Assembly: GCA_037147175.1 (NCBI GenBank)
Contig: JBAWVS010000047.1
Location: forward strand, 1-21,604
Source of the DNA: a bacterium
GTDB taxonomy: Bacteria > Cyanobacteriota > Vampirovibrionia > Gastranaerophilales > UBA9971
Direction of reading: 5' to 3'
Length of the DNA: 21,604 nucleotides
Positions 1 to 5,788 of this stretch are shown here, piece after piece. The position numbers and the translations under genes are program-made. Under the pieces are notes generated by a model. The model was not told the origin of the DNA, made no database searches, and was given only the letters and a program-made list of their open reading frames with translations. Within the stretch, counting starts at the first letter, position 1; every line of letters starts with the position of its first letter.

Positions 1-132
1 TTCTTCAAGACGTGAAAAAAGAAAATTTGTTCTAAACTTTTAACTTAACTGAACACTAGGTGTTAAAACTTCTGAATTACTAAATTTTGATTAATGACAG
101 CTTTATTTTAAAAGATTTGCAGGAAAGTTTTT

Positions 133-166
133 AAATAAAGTTTGATATTTATAGGTTATAATAATA
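133..166 (+). repeat. 34-bp direct repeat, copy A (possible promoter)
   Basis: This stretch matches 3935-3968 at 33 of 34 positions (the difference is g versus a at position 22 of the repeat). It contains TAAAGTTT (136-143) followed by TATAAT (157-162), and the first MNT gene starts 28 bp beyond TATAAT. TAAAGTTT equals the sigma-28 -35 consensus and the following GGTTATAA (154-161) shares five of eight bases with the -10 consensus GCCGATAA, so a promoter is plausible. TAAAGTTT is expected about three times by chance in a window this AT-rich. It could also be the edge of a duplicated or inserted segment. Confidence 0.55.
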
Positions 167-189
167 TTTATAATTTTGAGGTTATTATT

Positions 190-510
190 ATGCCTGATAG
201 AAACATCATAGATAAAATTATAAACGCTGTTTTAAAAGTCTTAGTTCCTGATAAAATTATTTTATTCGGTTCTCAAGCTCGTGGAGATGCAAGACCGAAC
301 AGCGATTATGATATTTTGGTCATAAAATCGGGTATAGAAAACGGTTCAAAAATTGAAGGCGATATTTATGAAAAACTATTCTATGAAGATTTTTTAGCTT
401 CCGTTGATGTCCTTGTAGCGACACCTGAAATAGTTGAACAATATAAAGACTCTTTAGGGTGTGTTTTAAAACCCGCATTAAAAGAAGGTATATTAATTTA
501 TGGCGGATGA
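190..510 (+). CDS. MNT-domain nucleotidyltransferase (antitoxin-like), first copy
   Basis: This 106-residue protein is a minimal nucleotidyltransferase of the MNT (KNTase-like, MntA) type. The active-site signature is complete: G27-S28, ten residues, then D39-x-D41, with a third acidic residue D73 in the next strand (VDVLVA). In known MNT/HEPN pairs such as MntA-HepT, the MNT partner neutralises the HEPN toxin by adding AMP to a tyrosine. A TTG start at 142 is possible in frame, but I chose the ATG at 190 because the residues before it are encoded by the AT-rich 34-bp repeat and look non-coding. No strong ribosome binding site is visible at either. A second MNT gene and a HEPN gene follow on the same strand. 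The family is clear; the antitoxin role is inferred from the neighbours. Confidence 0.85.
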   Translation: MPDRNIIDKIINAVLKVLVPDKIILFGSQARGDARPNSDYDILVIKSGIENGSKIEGDIYEKLFYEDFLASVDVLVATPEIVEQYKDSLGCVLKPALKEGILIYGG

Positions 511-576
511 TTAAGGTCTTAAATAACTTTAAAAATCATATATAATTAATGAATAAAGAAACAGGATTATAAAAAA

Positions 577-891
577 ATGTCTGATAAAAAATTAGAACAA
601 ATCATCAATAGAATTCTTCAGGTTGTTATTCCTGATGAAATATTCCTTTTTGGCTCTCAGGCAAGAAATGAAGCAACCTCAGAAAGTGATTATGATTTGC
701 TGATAATAAAATCAGAAATTGACAATATACTTAGATTAGAGCAAAAAATATATAGAAACATGCTTGGCATAAAGGCAAACGTGGATATAATAGTCAGAAC
801 ACCTTCTTTGCTTGTTGAAAATAAGCAGATATCAGGTTCTTTTACAAAGAATATTTTAAAAGACGGTGTTTTAGTTTATAAAAAATCGTAA
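577..891 (+). CDS. MNT-domain nucleotidyltransferase (antitoxin-like), second copy
   Basis: This is a second minimal nucleotidyltransferase, 104 residues, with the same layout as its upstream neighbour: G26-S27, ten residues, D38-x-D40, and D70 in the third strand (NVDIIV). All catalytic positions expected for metal-dependent nucleotidyl transfer are present. The two MNT proteins are clearly related (both have FGSQAR and SDYD) but diverged, so this is an old duplication or two independent arrivals. The gene ends 12 bp before the HEPN gene, whose binding site begins straight after this stop codon. This copy is therefore the likelier direct partner of the HEPN protein. Confidence 0.87.
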   Translation: MSDKKLEQIINRILQVVIPDEIFLFGSQARNEATSESDYDLLIIKSEIDNILRLEQKIYRNMLGIKANVDIIVRTPSLLVENKQISGSFTKNILKDGVLVYKKS

Positions 892-903
892 CGGAGAAGT
901 TTT

Positions 904-1299
904 TTGGACAATAAAACTAAAGCTAAGCAATTTATAAAAAGAGCAAAAAGCAATTTAATCAGAGGAAAAGAAACTTCTTATCTTGATTTAAAAGAAATTG
1001 CGATAGAAGACTTATGTTTTGACTTACAGCAGTCAGCAGAAAAATCATTAAAAGCGGTATTAACTTTTTACGGTATAGATTATCCTTTTTCACATAAATT
1101 GAATATTCTTATTGATTTGTTGGAAGAAAATTCTGTAGAAATACCTGAATTTGTTAAAGATTCCGTAATTTTGAATGCGTTTGCCGTTGAAGCAAGATAT
1201 GACGATGTTTTGCATTTAACAGAGGACGTTCATAAGGAATCTGTTGAAATAACAGAAAATGTTTATAATTGGGCTGAAATAATAGTAAATGAAAAGTAA
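904..1299 (+). CDS. HEPN-domain protein (possible ribonuclease toxin of an MNT/HEPN pair)
   Basis: This 131-residue helical protein fits the HEPN family (PF05168 type). The middle carries the typical conserved helix with D36, QQSAEKSLKA (42-51), then H64-K65 and the leucine-rich LNILIDLLEE segment. Near residue 98 is R-YDDVL-H (R98, H104), which satisfies the R-x4-6-H spacing of catalytic HEPN RNases. Many MNT-linked HEPN proteins of this type lack an active motif, so RNase activity is uncertain. The start is a TTG at 904, supported by GGAGAAG at 893-899 with normal spacing and by alignment of the helical domain from its first residues. The preceding gene ends 12 bp upstream, so the two are probably co-transcribed and translationally linked. 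Confidence 0.8.
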   Translation: MDNKTKAKQFIKRAKSNLIRGKETSYLDLKEIAIEDLCFDLQQSAEKSLKAVLTFYGIDYPFSHKLNILIDLLEENSVEIPEFVKDSVILNAFAVEARYDDVLHLTEDVHKESVEITENVYNWAEIIVNEK

Positions 1300-1306
1300 G
1301 AAATTT

Positions 1307-1337
1307 CTTGTGTAAACCTTGTGTAATTCTTGTGTAA
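1307..1337 (+). repeat. Three 9-bp direct repeats on an 11-bp period
   Basis: CTTGTGTAA occurs three times, at 1307-1315, 1318-1326 and 1329-1337, each exactly 11 bp from the last, so about one helical turn apart on the same DNA face. Such phased short repeats are typical of arm-type binding sites of tyrosine recombinases or of operator arrays. They lie about 110 bp upstream of a tRNA 3'-end remnant, which favours an attachment-site arm. Confidence 0.6.
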
Positions 1338-1445
1338 TAAATCTCCTTTTGATAAGTTTTGACACAAAATGACTAATCCCGTAAATCCAATCACATCAAA
1401 GAAAACAGCAAATTCAATCAAGCTGAATCAAACGCTTAAAACGCT

Positions 1446-1487
1446 CTCATAATCCCTTGGTCGAAGGTTCGAATCCCTCCGGGCCCA
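1446..1487 (+). repeat. tRNA-Met-like 3'-end remnant (probable attachment site), copy 1
   Basis: The sequence runs from a CAT anticodon loop (CTCATAA) through the variable region (GGTCG), a T-loop (GGTTCGAATC) and the acceptor 3' strand ending CGGGCCCA. No matching 5' half exists upstream: there is no D-arm, the left side of the anticodon stem does not pair, and the T-stem has one A-C mismatch. Integrases of phages and islands that use tRNA genes typically leave just such an anticodon-to-3'-end copy at the far end of the element. I therefore read it as the right boundary of an element lying to the left. The rest of 1300-1709 holds the phased repeats, two hairpins and no convincing gene. Confidence 0.65.
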
Positions 1488-1501
1488 TTAATAAGTTTCA
1501 A

Positions 1502-1555
1502 CAGAGCCATTGGGCTCTGATAGCAATGGATACAAGCCGCCGTAACGGCGGCTTT
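1502..1555 (+). other. Tandem hairpins downstream of the tRNA remnant
   Basis: Stem 1 is CAGAGCC/GGCTCTG (1502-1508 with 1513-1519). Stem 2 is AAGCCGCC/GGCGGCTT (1534-1541 with 1547-1554), followed by only a weak T run. CCATTG (1507-1512) can instead pair with CAATGG (1524-1529), which is incompatible with stem 1. This may be the old tRNA terminator region or a terminator for the MNT/HEPN genes. A reading frame crossing it is spurious, since its first residues are translated tRNA sequence. Confidence 0.45.
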
Positions 1556-1709
1556 CGTGTATTCATAATAAAAAGAGATCTATCAAGAGAGGATTTTTGC
1601 GATATTTACAGAGGAAATTACCGAAAATTCTCTTTGTGATTTTTTGGAAGCCAATGTTTTTTAAAATAAAAAAACAAAAATATTAACAATAAAAAATTGA
1701 ATGTATAGA

Positions 1710-2915
1710 TTATAAATAACTCACAGGTATTATTGTGACATCTTTATTCAAAGGCAAATAATTATTGGAAAAGCAAATTATAGCACCCTGTCCTTTTGGC
1801 TTTGAAATTGAGTCCAGCACAGAAAAGTTTTTAATATCTTTAGTTGAAGGATTCGCACTCTTTTTTATTTCGATTGGATATAATTTTCCATTTTCTTCTA
1901 TTAAAATATCAATTTCTTTTTTTTCTTTATCTCTATAGAAATAAATCTGAATTTGTTTTCCGTTGTGCCAGTAGCTTTTTATAATTTCTGATACTACATA
2001 GGTTTCAAAAATAGCTCCGCTCATTGCACTTGTTTCAAGAGTTTCTGAAGTGTTCCAACCCGTTAAATAGCAGCAAAGGCCAGTATCCAAAAAATATAAC
2101 TTAGGGGTTTTAATTGCTCTTGAGGTTATATTGTTGTAATAAGGCTGTAATAAATAAATTAAGCCTGAAGTTTGTAAAATGGAAATCCATGATTTTATAG
2201 TATTCTGGCTAACACTAACATCGCGGGCAATATCAGCATAATTGAGTAACTGACCTGTTCTTGCCGCAGCAACCTGCAAAAATGTGATAAACTTCTGTTC
2301 ATCAGAAATTTTTAACAAATCTCTCACATCCCGCTCAAGATAAGTTCTTAAATAAGAAGAATAAAACAACCTCCTATCAACATCCTCTCTGGCATATAAA
2401 GCAGGATAGGAGCCTTTTAAGATAATTTCATATACGGATTTTAAATCTAAATCCGCAACTTTTTCAAGGTTATTTGCAGGCAAAAAAGGCTGCTGAATGG
2501 GTTTATTAAACTTTTCCCCCTGCGACAAACCCTGTAAATCCAGAATAGCTACTCTTCCTGCCAAAGATTCGGAAATGTTTTTCATCAAATGAAATTGCTG
2601 TGAGCCTGTAAGCCAAAACATGCCTGTTCTTTTTTCTTTATCCGCAATCATTTTGATATAAGAAAAAAGTTCTGGGGCATACTGAACTTCATCAATCAAT
2701 AAAGGAGCCTGATATCTCTGAAAAAACATGGCAGGGTCGTTTTTTGCCAACAACCTTATTTGTGGGTCATCAAGCGTTACATAAGCTCTATCTTCTACAG
2801 AACTATGTTCTAAAAGAGTAGTTTTACCAACTTGTCTTGGACCTGTAATAAAAATGACAGGGAAGGTTTTACTCGCAGCTTGTAGAAATTTGGATAATGT
2901 TCTTTTAAAATACAT
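1710..2915 (-). CDS. AAA ATPase with C-terminal DUF4143 (AAA_14 family)
   Basis: This 401-residue protein belongs to the widespread AAA_14/DUF4143 ATPase family. The Walker A motif GPRQVGKT is at residues 25-32 and Walker B LLIDE at 72-76. A sensor-like TGSQQF segment follows, then a central helix-turn-helix-like part. The DUF4143 domain has FLDTGLCCYLTGW, GAIFETYVVSEI and a nuclease-like core, EIDILIEENG...PIEIKK near the C terminus, which resembles a PD-(D/E)xK fold. Length is usual for the family. Its cellular role is unknown; members are abundant, often laterally transferred and sometimes linked to toxin or defence loci. AAGGAAGA precedes the ATG at good distance. A perfect 22-bp inverted repeat lies 20 bp upstream of the start. 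The gene stands alone, transcribed against its neighbours. Confidence 0.9.
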   Translation of the reverse strand: MYFKRTLSKFLQAASKTFPVIFITGPRQVGKTTLLEHSSVEDRAYVTLDDPQIRLLAKNDPAMFFQRYQAPLLIDEVQYAPELFSYIKMIADKEKRTGMFWLTGSQQFHLMKNISESLAGRVAILDLQGLSQGEKFNKPIQQPFLPANNLEKVADLDLKSVYEIILKGSYPALYAREDVDRRLFYSSYLRTYLERDVRDLLKISDEQKFITFLQVAAARTGQLLNYADIARDVSVSQNTIKSWISILQTSGLIYLLQPYYNNITSRAIKTPKLYFLDTGLCCYLTGWNTSETLETSAMSGAIFETYVVSEIIKSYWHNGKQIQIYFYRDKEKKEIDILIEENGKLYPIEIKKSANPSTKDIKNFSVLDSISKPKGQGAIICFSNNYLPLNKDVTIIPVSYL

Positions 2916-2935
2916 TTCACATCTTCCTTGTCTTT

Positions 2936-2982
2936 AAATTATCGACTAATATGCAATGCTATTGCATATTAGTCGATAATTT
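2936..2982. promoter_or_regulatory. Perfect 22-bp inverted repeat upstream of the ATPase gene
   Basis: Arms at 2936-2957 and 2961-2982 are exact reverse complements around a 3-nt centre (GCT). The core half-site is ATCGACTAATATGCAAT. A further partial half-site, TAGTCAATAAT (2988-2998), repeats TAGTCGATAAT (2970-2980) 18 bp away. The element ends 20 bp before the ATPase start, so it could be a repressor operator or, if transcribed, a 5' hairpin next to the ribosome binding site. The rest of 2916-3091 shows no gene. Confidence 0.7.
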
Positions 2983-3091
2983 CGCTTTAGTCAATAATAT
3001 GTTGTTTTGATAAAACTACACTTAAATACTTGATATTAGCGCAAAAGCAAGCTATACTTGACTTATAAGGTTAAAATGGGATAAATCTTTC

Positions 3092-3123
3092 TTTGGTCGA
3101 AGGTTAGAATCCAGCCGGGCCCA
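3092..3123 (+). repeat. tRNA-Met-like 3'-end remnant, copy 2
   Basis: TTTGGTCGAAGGTTAGAATC followed by CAGCCGGGCCCA repeats the 3' part of copy 1 (1446-1487), matching through the variable region, T-loop and acceptor strand. It is more decayed: the T-loop reads TTAGAAT instead of TTCGAAT and the T-stem does not pair. No 5' half of a tRNA precedes it. With copy 1 it brackets the ATPase gene in direct orientation, as expected for tandem integration scars at one tRNA locus. Confidence 0.6.
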
Positions 3124-3152
3124 TTTTTTATTTTAAGATATACTTGAATTTC

Positions 3153-3178
3153 AGCCATCTGTCTAAGATGGTTTTTTT
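3153..3178 (+). terminator. Intrinsic terminator after tRNA remnant copy 2
   Basis: CCATCT (3155-3160) pairs with AGATGG (3166-3171) around a 5-nt loop, followed by seven T (3172-3178). It lies 30 bp past the acceptor end, which is where the native terminator of the tRNA gene would be. Confidence 0.7.
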
Positions 3179-3195
3179 GTGCAAATTTTCTTTAT

Positions 3196-3213
3196 GTGTA
3201 ATTTTGGTGTAAT
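3196..3213 (+). repeat. GTGTAAT repeats on an 11-bp period
   Basis: GTGTAAT occurs at 3196-3202 and 3207-3213, again 11 bp apart, and shares GTGTAA with the triple repeat at 1307-1337. It lies 73 bp right of tRNA remnant copy 2, whereas the triple repeat lies left of copy 1. It may be the other arm of a recombinase attachment site. Confidence 0.4.
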
Positions 3214-3260
3214 CATTCCGAGAAGTGCAGGGAATTAGGGGATTTTGAGGGATAATAACT

Positions 3261-3629
3261 CTACCCATAAACACTTGTATTGCAATTTGGGCAAAAATTC
3301 TCGGTTTCTACATATTTTGTTTTACCTTTGCTACACGTTATATAATTTTCTTTGCTAAGTTCTTTATAATCTCTAACAACTTCTTTTTCTTCAGAGGCTT
3401 TATTTAAAAGGTCTCTAATATCTATTAGCAGATATAAAACAAATGATGAAACAATTGTAGTTATTATTATTGAAAAAGCTGACATCAGCGCAACAAGAAA
3501 CGGAAGACCATAATTATCTTTGTTTGAAATAAATATACCAGCCAAAACAATAAGCAAAGAAAAGCCTATCGAAGTATAAACAGAAATACCAAGGATTTTT
3601 CTTCCGCATTTAATTATAAAATTTTTCAT
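3261..3629 (-). CDS. Small membrane protein with C-terminal cysteine cluster, unknown function
   Basis: This is a 122-residue protein that I do not recognise. It has two strongly hydrophobic stretches: about residues 14-35 (SVYTSIGFSLLIVLAGIFIS) and, after a short NKDNYG loop, about 42-71 (PFLVALMSAFSIIITTIVSS onward). The cytoplasm-like tail is charged and ends with one Cys and a C-x2-C (ITCSKG ... FCPNCN), a three-cysteine set that resembles half of a zinc ribbon. I placed the start at the ATG ending at 3629 because GAGGTGG lies just upstream; a GTG 33 bp further up has no such site. It stands between tRNA remnant copy 2 and the esterase gene and is transcribed away from the latter, so it is probably accessory. 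Confidence 0.6.
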   Translation of the reverse strand: MKNFIIKCGRKILGISVYTSIGFSLLIVLAGIFISNKDNYGLPFLVALMSAFSIIITTIVSSFVLYLLIDIRDLLNKASEEKEVVRDYKELSKENYITCSKGKTKYVETENFCPNCNTSVYG

Positions 3630-3934
3630 AAGCCACCTCAAATTTACTTTTTGAATTTGCACTTATTTTATCAAAAATTGTCAAAATCCGTAAATATTTT
3701 TCGTAAAATGATTTAAAACCTTCTCCCTGCGCTTTATAGTGCAGTAGAAACAGGAAAATTCTTGTAGATATTGATTTTTGGGCTCTGTTGAATTTGACTT
3801 AACATACAGGAAATTGAAAAAATTAATCGAAATTTATTAAATCTTTAAAGGGAAGACTACGCAACAATTTAGAGCTTTTCAGAGAAATAATCATTTGTGT
3901 TTAAGCCATTTTGAAAGATATAAACGAAAATTTA

Positions 3935-3968
3935 AAATAAAGTTTGATATTTATAAGTTATAATAATA
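3935..3968 (+). repeat. 34-bp direct repeat, copy B (possible promoter)
   Basis: This copy matches 133-166 at 33 of 34 positions and carries the same TAAAGTTT (3938-3945) and TATAAT (3959-3964) elements, here 34 bp before the esterase start. Apart from it, 3663-3934 shows nothing beyond a weak hairpin (CTGCGC/GTGCAG, near 3726-3743), and no gene. Confidence 0.55.
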
Positions 3969-3998
3969 ATTAATAAGAAAATTGTTAAGAAGGTTGCT

Positions 3999-5030
3999 AT
4001 GAAGCAAACAAAATCCATCATTTTATTTGTTAGTTTAATAATTATAGGAATAGTAATATTTCAATTACAATTTATTTCCAATAAAGACTCAAATTATCAT
4101 GACGATAAGGATATGATAAAAAAAACAGTCAATGTAAATGATGAGCAAAGGATTTTTTTCGTTTATTTGCCTGAAATTTACAGAAAAAAAATACAAAAAT
4201 ATCCTGTTGTTATTGTTTTTAGCGGCTCAACATGTAATGCAAGCAGAATACGAAATTATACAAAGTTTAATGACTTTGCGGAAAAAAAGGGAATTATAGT
4301 TGTTTATCCTGAATATGCAGGAAATTCTAACAGGGCGTTAAATCTTTTCGATGAGAGTCCGTTAATTTACAGGATTTTGAATAAGTTTCTAAAAATTAAT
4401 ATGGATTGGGATTTAGGGTCTGCTGAAAAAAGTAAAGATATTGAATTCAGCTCTAAATTGATTGATTTTATGATTAAAAATTATAAAGTTGATGAATCAA
4501 GAATTTATGCGACAGGATATTCAAGCGGCGCAGAAATAAATTATTTACTTGCCTGTACTATGCCTGATAAAATTGCGGCTATTGCACCGGTTTCAGGAAA
4601 TATGAGAAAATCTTACGCTGAAGGATGCAAGAAAATTAAACCTGTTCCTGTTTTATTAGTGCATGGAACCGAAGATATTTTTGAAAAATGGGGAGGAATC
4701 CCTGCAGCAGGAATGCTTTCTGTTGATGAGACACTAAAATTCTGGAAAACACAAAATAAATGTTCAGGCAGGGAAAAAGAAACTGTCTTTCCTCATAAAA
4801 ATGCTGCTGAAAAGAAAACAACAGCAAAATTATACGAAAATGAATTTTGTAAAAATAACTCAGAAGTTTCTCTCCTTAAAATTGAGGGAGGCGGTCATAC
4901 CTGGCCTGGTTCACCGACAAGTGTGAGAATAGAAAAATTTCTTGGAAAAACTAATTATGATGTGGAAGGCAATTATATAATCTGGAATTTTTTCAGTAAA
5001 CACAGGTTAAGTAGTAATATTAGGAAGTAA
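3999..5030 (+). CDS. Secreted or membrane-anchored esterase, PHB-depolymerase/LpqC-like alpha/beta hydrolase
   Basis: The product has 343 residues. It begins with a short basic end and one hydrophobic segment (about 5-25), a signal peptide or membrane anchor, so the enzyme works outside the cytoplasm. The body matches the COG3509-type esterases related to polyhydroxybutyrate depolymerase and feruloyl esterase: nucleophile elbow GYSSG (173-177, Ser175), acid candidate Asp226 in HGTED, and His300 in GGGHTWPG. The order Ser-Asp-His and the GHTWPG motif are typical of this family. Several cysteines in the exported part could form disulfides. The substrate cannot be read from sequence; short polyester or plant-wall ester bonds are known for relatives. 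It has its own upstream region with the 34-bp repeat, and no operon partner is evident. Confidence 0.85.
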   Translation: MKQTKSIILFVSLIIIGIVIFQLQFISNKDSNYHDDKDMIKKTVNVNDEQRIFFVYLPEIYRKKIQKYPVVIVFSGSTCNASRIRNYTKFNDFAEKKGIIVVYPEYAGNSNRALNLFDESPLIYRILNKFLKINMDWDLGSAEKSKDIEFSSKLIDFMIKNYKVDESRIYATGYSSGAEINYLLACTMPDKIAAIAPVSGNMRKSYAEGCKKIKPVPVLLVHGTEDIFEKWGGIPAAGMLSVDETLKFWKTQNKCSGREKETVFPHKNAAEKKTTAKLYENEFCKNNSEVSLLKIEGGGHTWPGSPTSVRIEKFLGKTNYDVEGNYIIWNFFSKHRLSSNIRK

Positions 5031-5156
5031 GACTCCATTTCTCTTTCTCCATAATATATTTGTGTAGAAACAGATGAAGATAAAAAATAAATTTTACAAC
5101 TGCAAAATATATCTGCTATGCTTTTAATACTGGGTATTTTATATTTGGAGAAGGAC

Positions 5157-5441
5157 ATGGCAAGAAATAAAGTAACAGAATTTAAATTAATTCAGCAAAT
5201 AGTAGGCAAAAATTTCGGTGCTGTTAATATCTTATGCGCCTGCGCCGATAAAGATCGTTTTGATATTGTGGAGTTCATTAGAGACTTGAACAAACACAAC
5301 TCTAACGATGCTATAAGCCCTGAAATGATAGAAAAATTGTATAAAGAAAAGTGTAACAGCAATATAGATGAATTTATTGCTATTATTGACAAACAATTCA
5401 AAGCCGCTAAACAAATGCGCAAGTTCTTTGATTTTCAATAA
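5157..5441 (+). CDS. Hypothetical protein, 94 residues
   Basis: I do not recognise this protein. It is small, soluble and helical, with many charged residues. It has two cysteines close together (CACADKD) near residue 29, a segment rich in Asp and Asn, and a lysine-rich C-terminal helix (DKQFKAAKQMRKFF). An in-frame upstream ATG at 5118 exists, but I chose the start at 5157 because GGAGAAGG sits at 5147-5154, directly before it. It lies between the esterase gene and the metal-transport module with its own 126-bp and 347-bp flanks, so it is probably a single-gene unit. Codon composition looks normal for the window, which supports a real gene. Confidence 0.6.
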   Translation: MARNKVTEFKLIQQIVGKNFGAVNILCACADKDRFDIVEFIRDLNKHNSNDAISPEMIEKLYKEKCNSNIDEFIAIIDKQFKAAKQMRKFFDFQ

Positions 5442-5477
5442 AGTAATACTTGATATACTGTAAAGTTTGAACTTTAA

Positions 5478-5483
5478 TATAAT
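5478..5483 (+). promoter_or_regulatory. Candidate -10 box for the metal-transport operon
   Basis: TATAAT lies at 5478-5483, preceded by TAAAGTTTGA (5461-5470), which also occurs in both copies of the 34-bp repeat, and by TTGATA (5450-5455) at too long a spacing. Transcription from here would give a leader of about 300 nt before the NRAMP start, covering the paired structures listed next. No fully standard -35 element at 17 bp is visible. Confidence 0.35.
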
Positions 5484-5552
5484 TAAGAGCCGCTCTTGCT
5501 AAAATATTAAAATTAATATATATAAGCTTTTAAGGCTCGTTTAGGGACTGCG

Positions 5553-5785
5553 GTTAAAATCATAAACGGCTTGTTTGACAAGGCGGTTCTGATTTTAACA
5601 AGACAGCTTCTAAAAGAAGGTCAGACAATTAAGGAAATTTTTATGGATAGTGACAGTAGCAGGCAAGCGGAAACTAAATAGTTGCTTAGCGATTAAATTT
5701 CTATTATCTATCCTTAATTGATTTATTAGATGTTTTTCGCCGGAGCGACTAAAAAAGAATTATAGTCGGTATAAGAGGCGAAAAA
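5553..5785 (+). ncRNA. Structured 5' leader, candidate cis-regulatory RNA of the NRAMP operon
   Basis: Three long perfect stems follow one another in this 347-bp gap. Stem A pairs 5553-5562 with 5590-5599 (GTTAAAATCA/TGATTTTAAC), with an imperfect extension around CTTG...CAAG inside. Stem B pairs 5626-5635 with 5711-5720 (CAATTAAGGA/TCCTTAATTG) and encloses a bulged hairpin at 5663-5690. Stem C pairs 5733-5741 with 5777-5785 (TTTTTCGCC/GGCGAAAAA), with an inner stem CGACTA/TAGTCG. Stem C takes in part of the ribosome binding site AGAGG (5774-5778), so it could switch translation of the transporter. I do not see the conserved M-box or yybP-ykoY motifs. A 47-codon open stretch without a start (5526-5681) overlaps it, so a gene remnant is the alternative. 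Confidence 0.5.
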
Positions 5786-5788
5786 TCT

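Noticed and set aside
1369-1452. A 27-codon frame ending at the TAA of the anticodon loop, possibly the end of an integrase
   Set aside because: It has a stop three codons before its ATG, no ribosome binding site and no recognisable integrase residues.
1457-1639. A 60-codon reading frame starting MVEGSNPSGP
   Set aside because: Its first residues are translated tRNA T-arm and acceptor sequence and the rest covers hairpins, so it is a typical false gene at a tRNA end.
1300-3260. A complete tRNA gene at either tRNA-like site
   Set aside because: Neither copy has a 5' acceptor strand, D-arm or pairing anticodon stem.
1497-3792. TTCAACAGAGCC at 1497-1508 and its reverse complement at 3781-3792 as ends of an insertion sequence
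   Set aside because: A 12-bp inverted match is expected by chance in a window of this size, the two face outward, and no transposase lies between them.
5526-5681. An open stretch of about 50 codons in the NRAMP leader, protein-like in part (LLKEGQTIKEIFMDSD)
   Set aside because: It has no start codon or ribosome binding site and overlaps two perfect RNA stems. It is kept only as an alternative explanation for that region.
5442-5788. An M-box or yybP-ykoY riboswitch before the metal transporter
   Set aside because: The conserved bases of either class could not be found by eye; only generic stems support a regulatory RNA.
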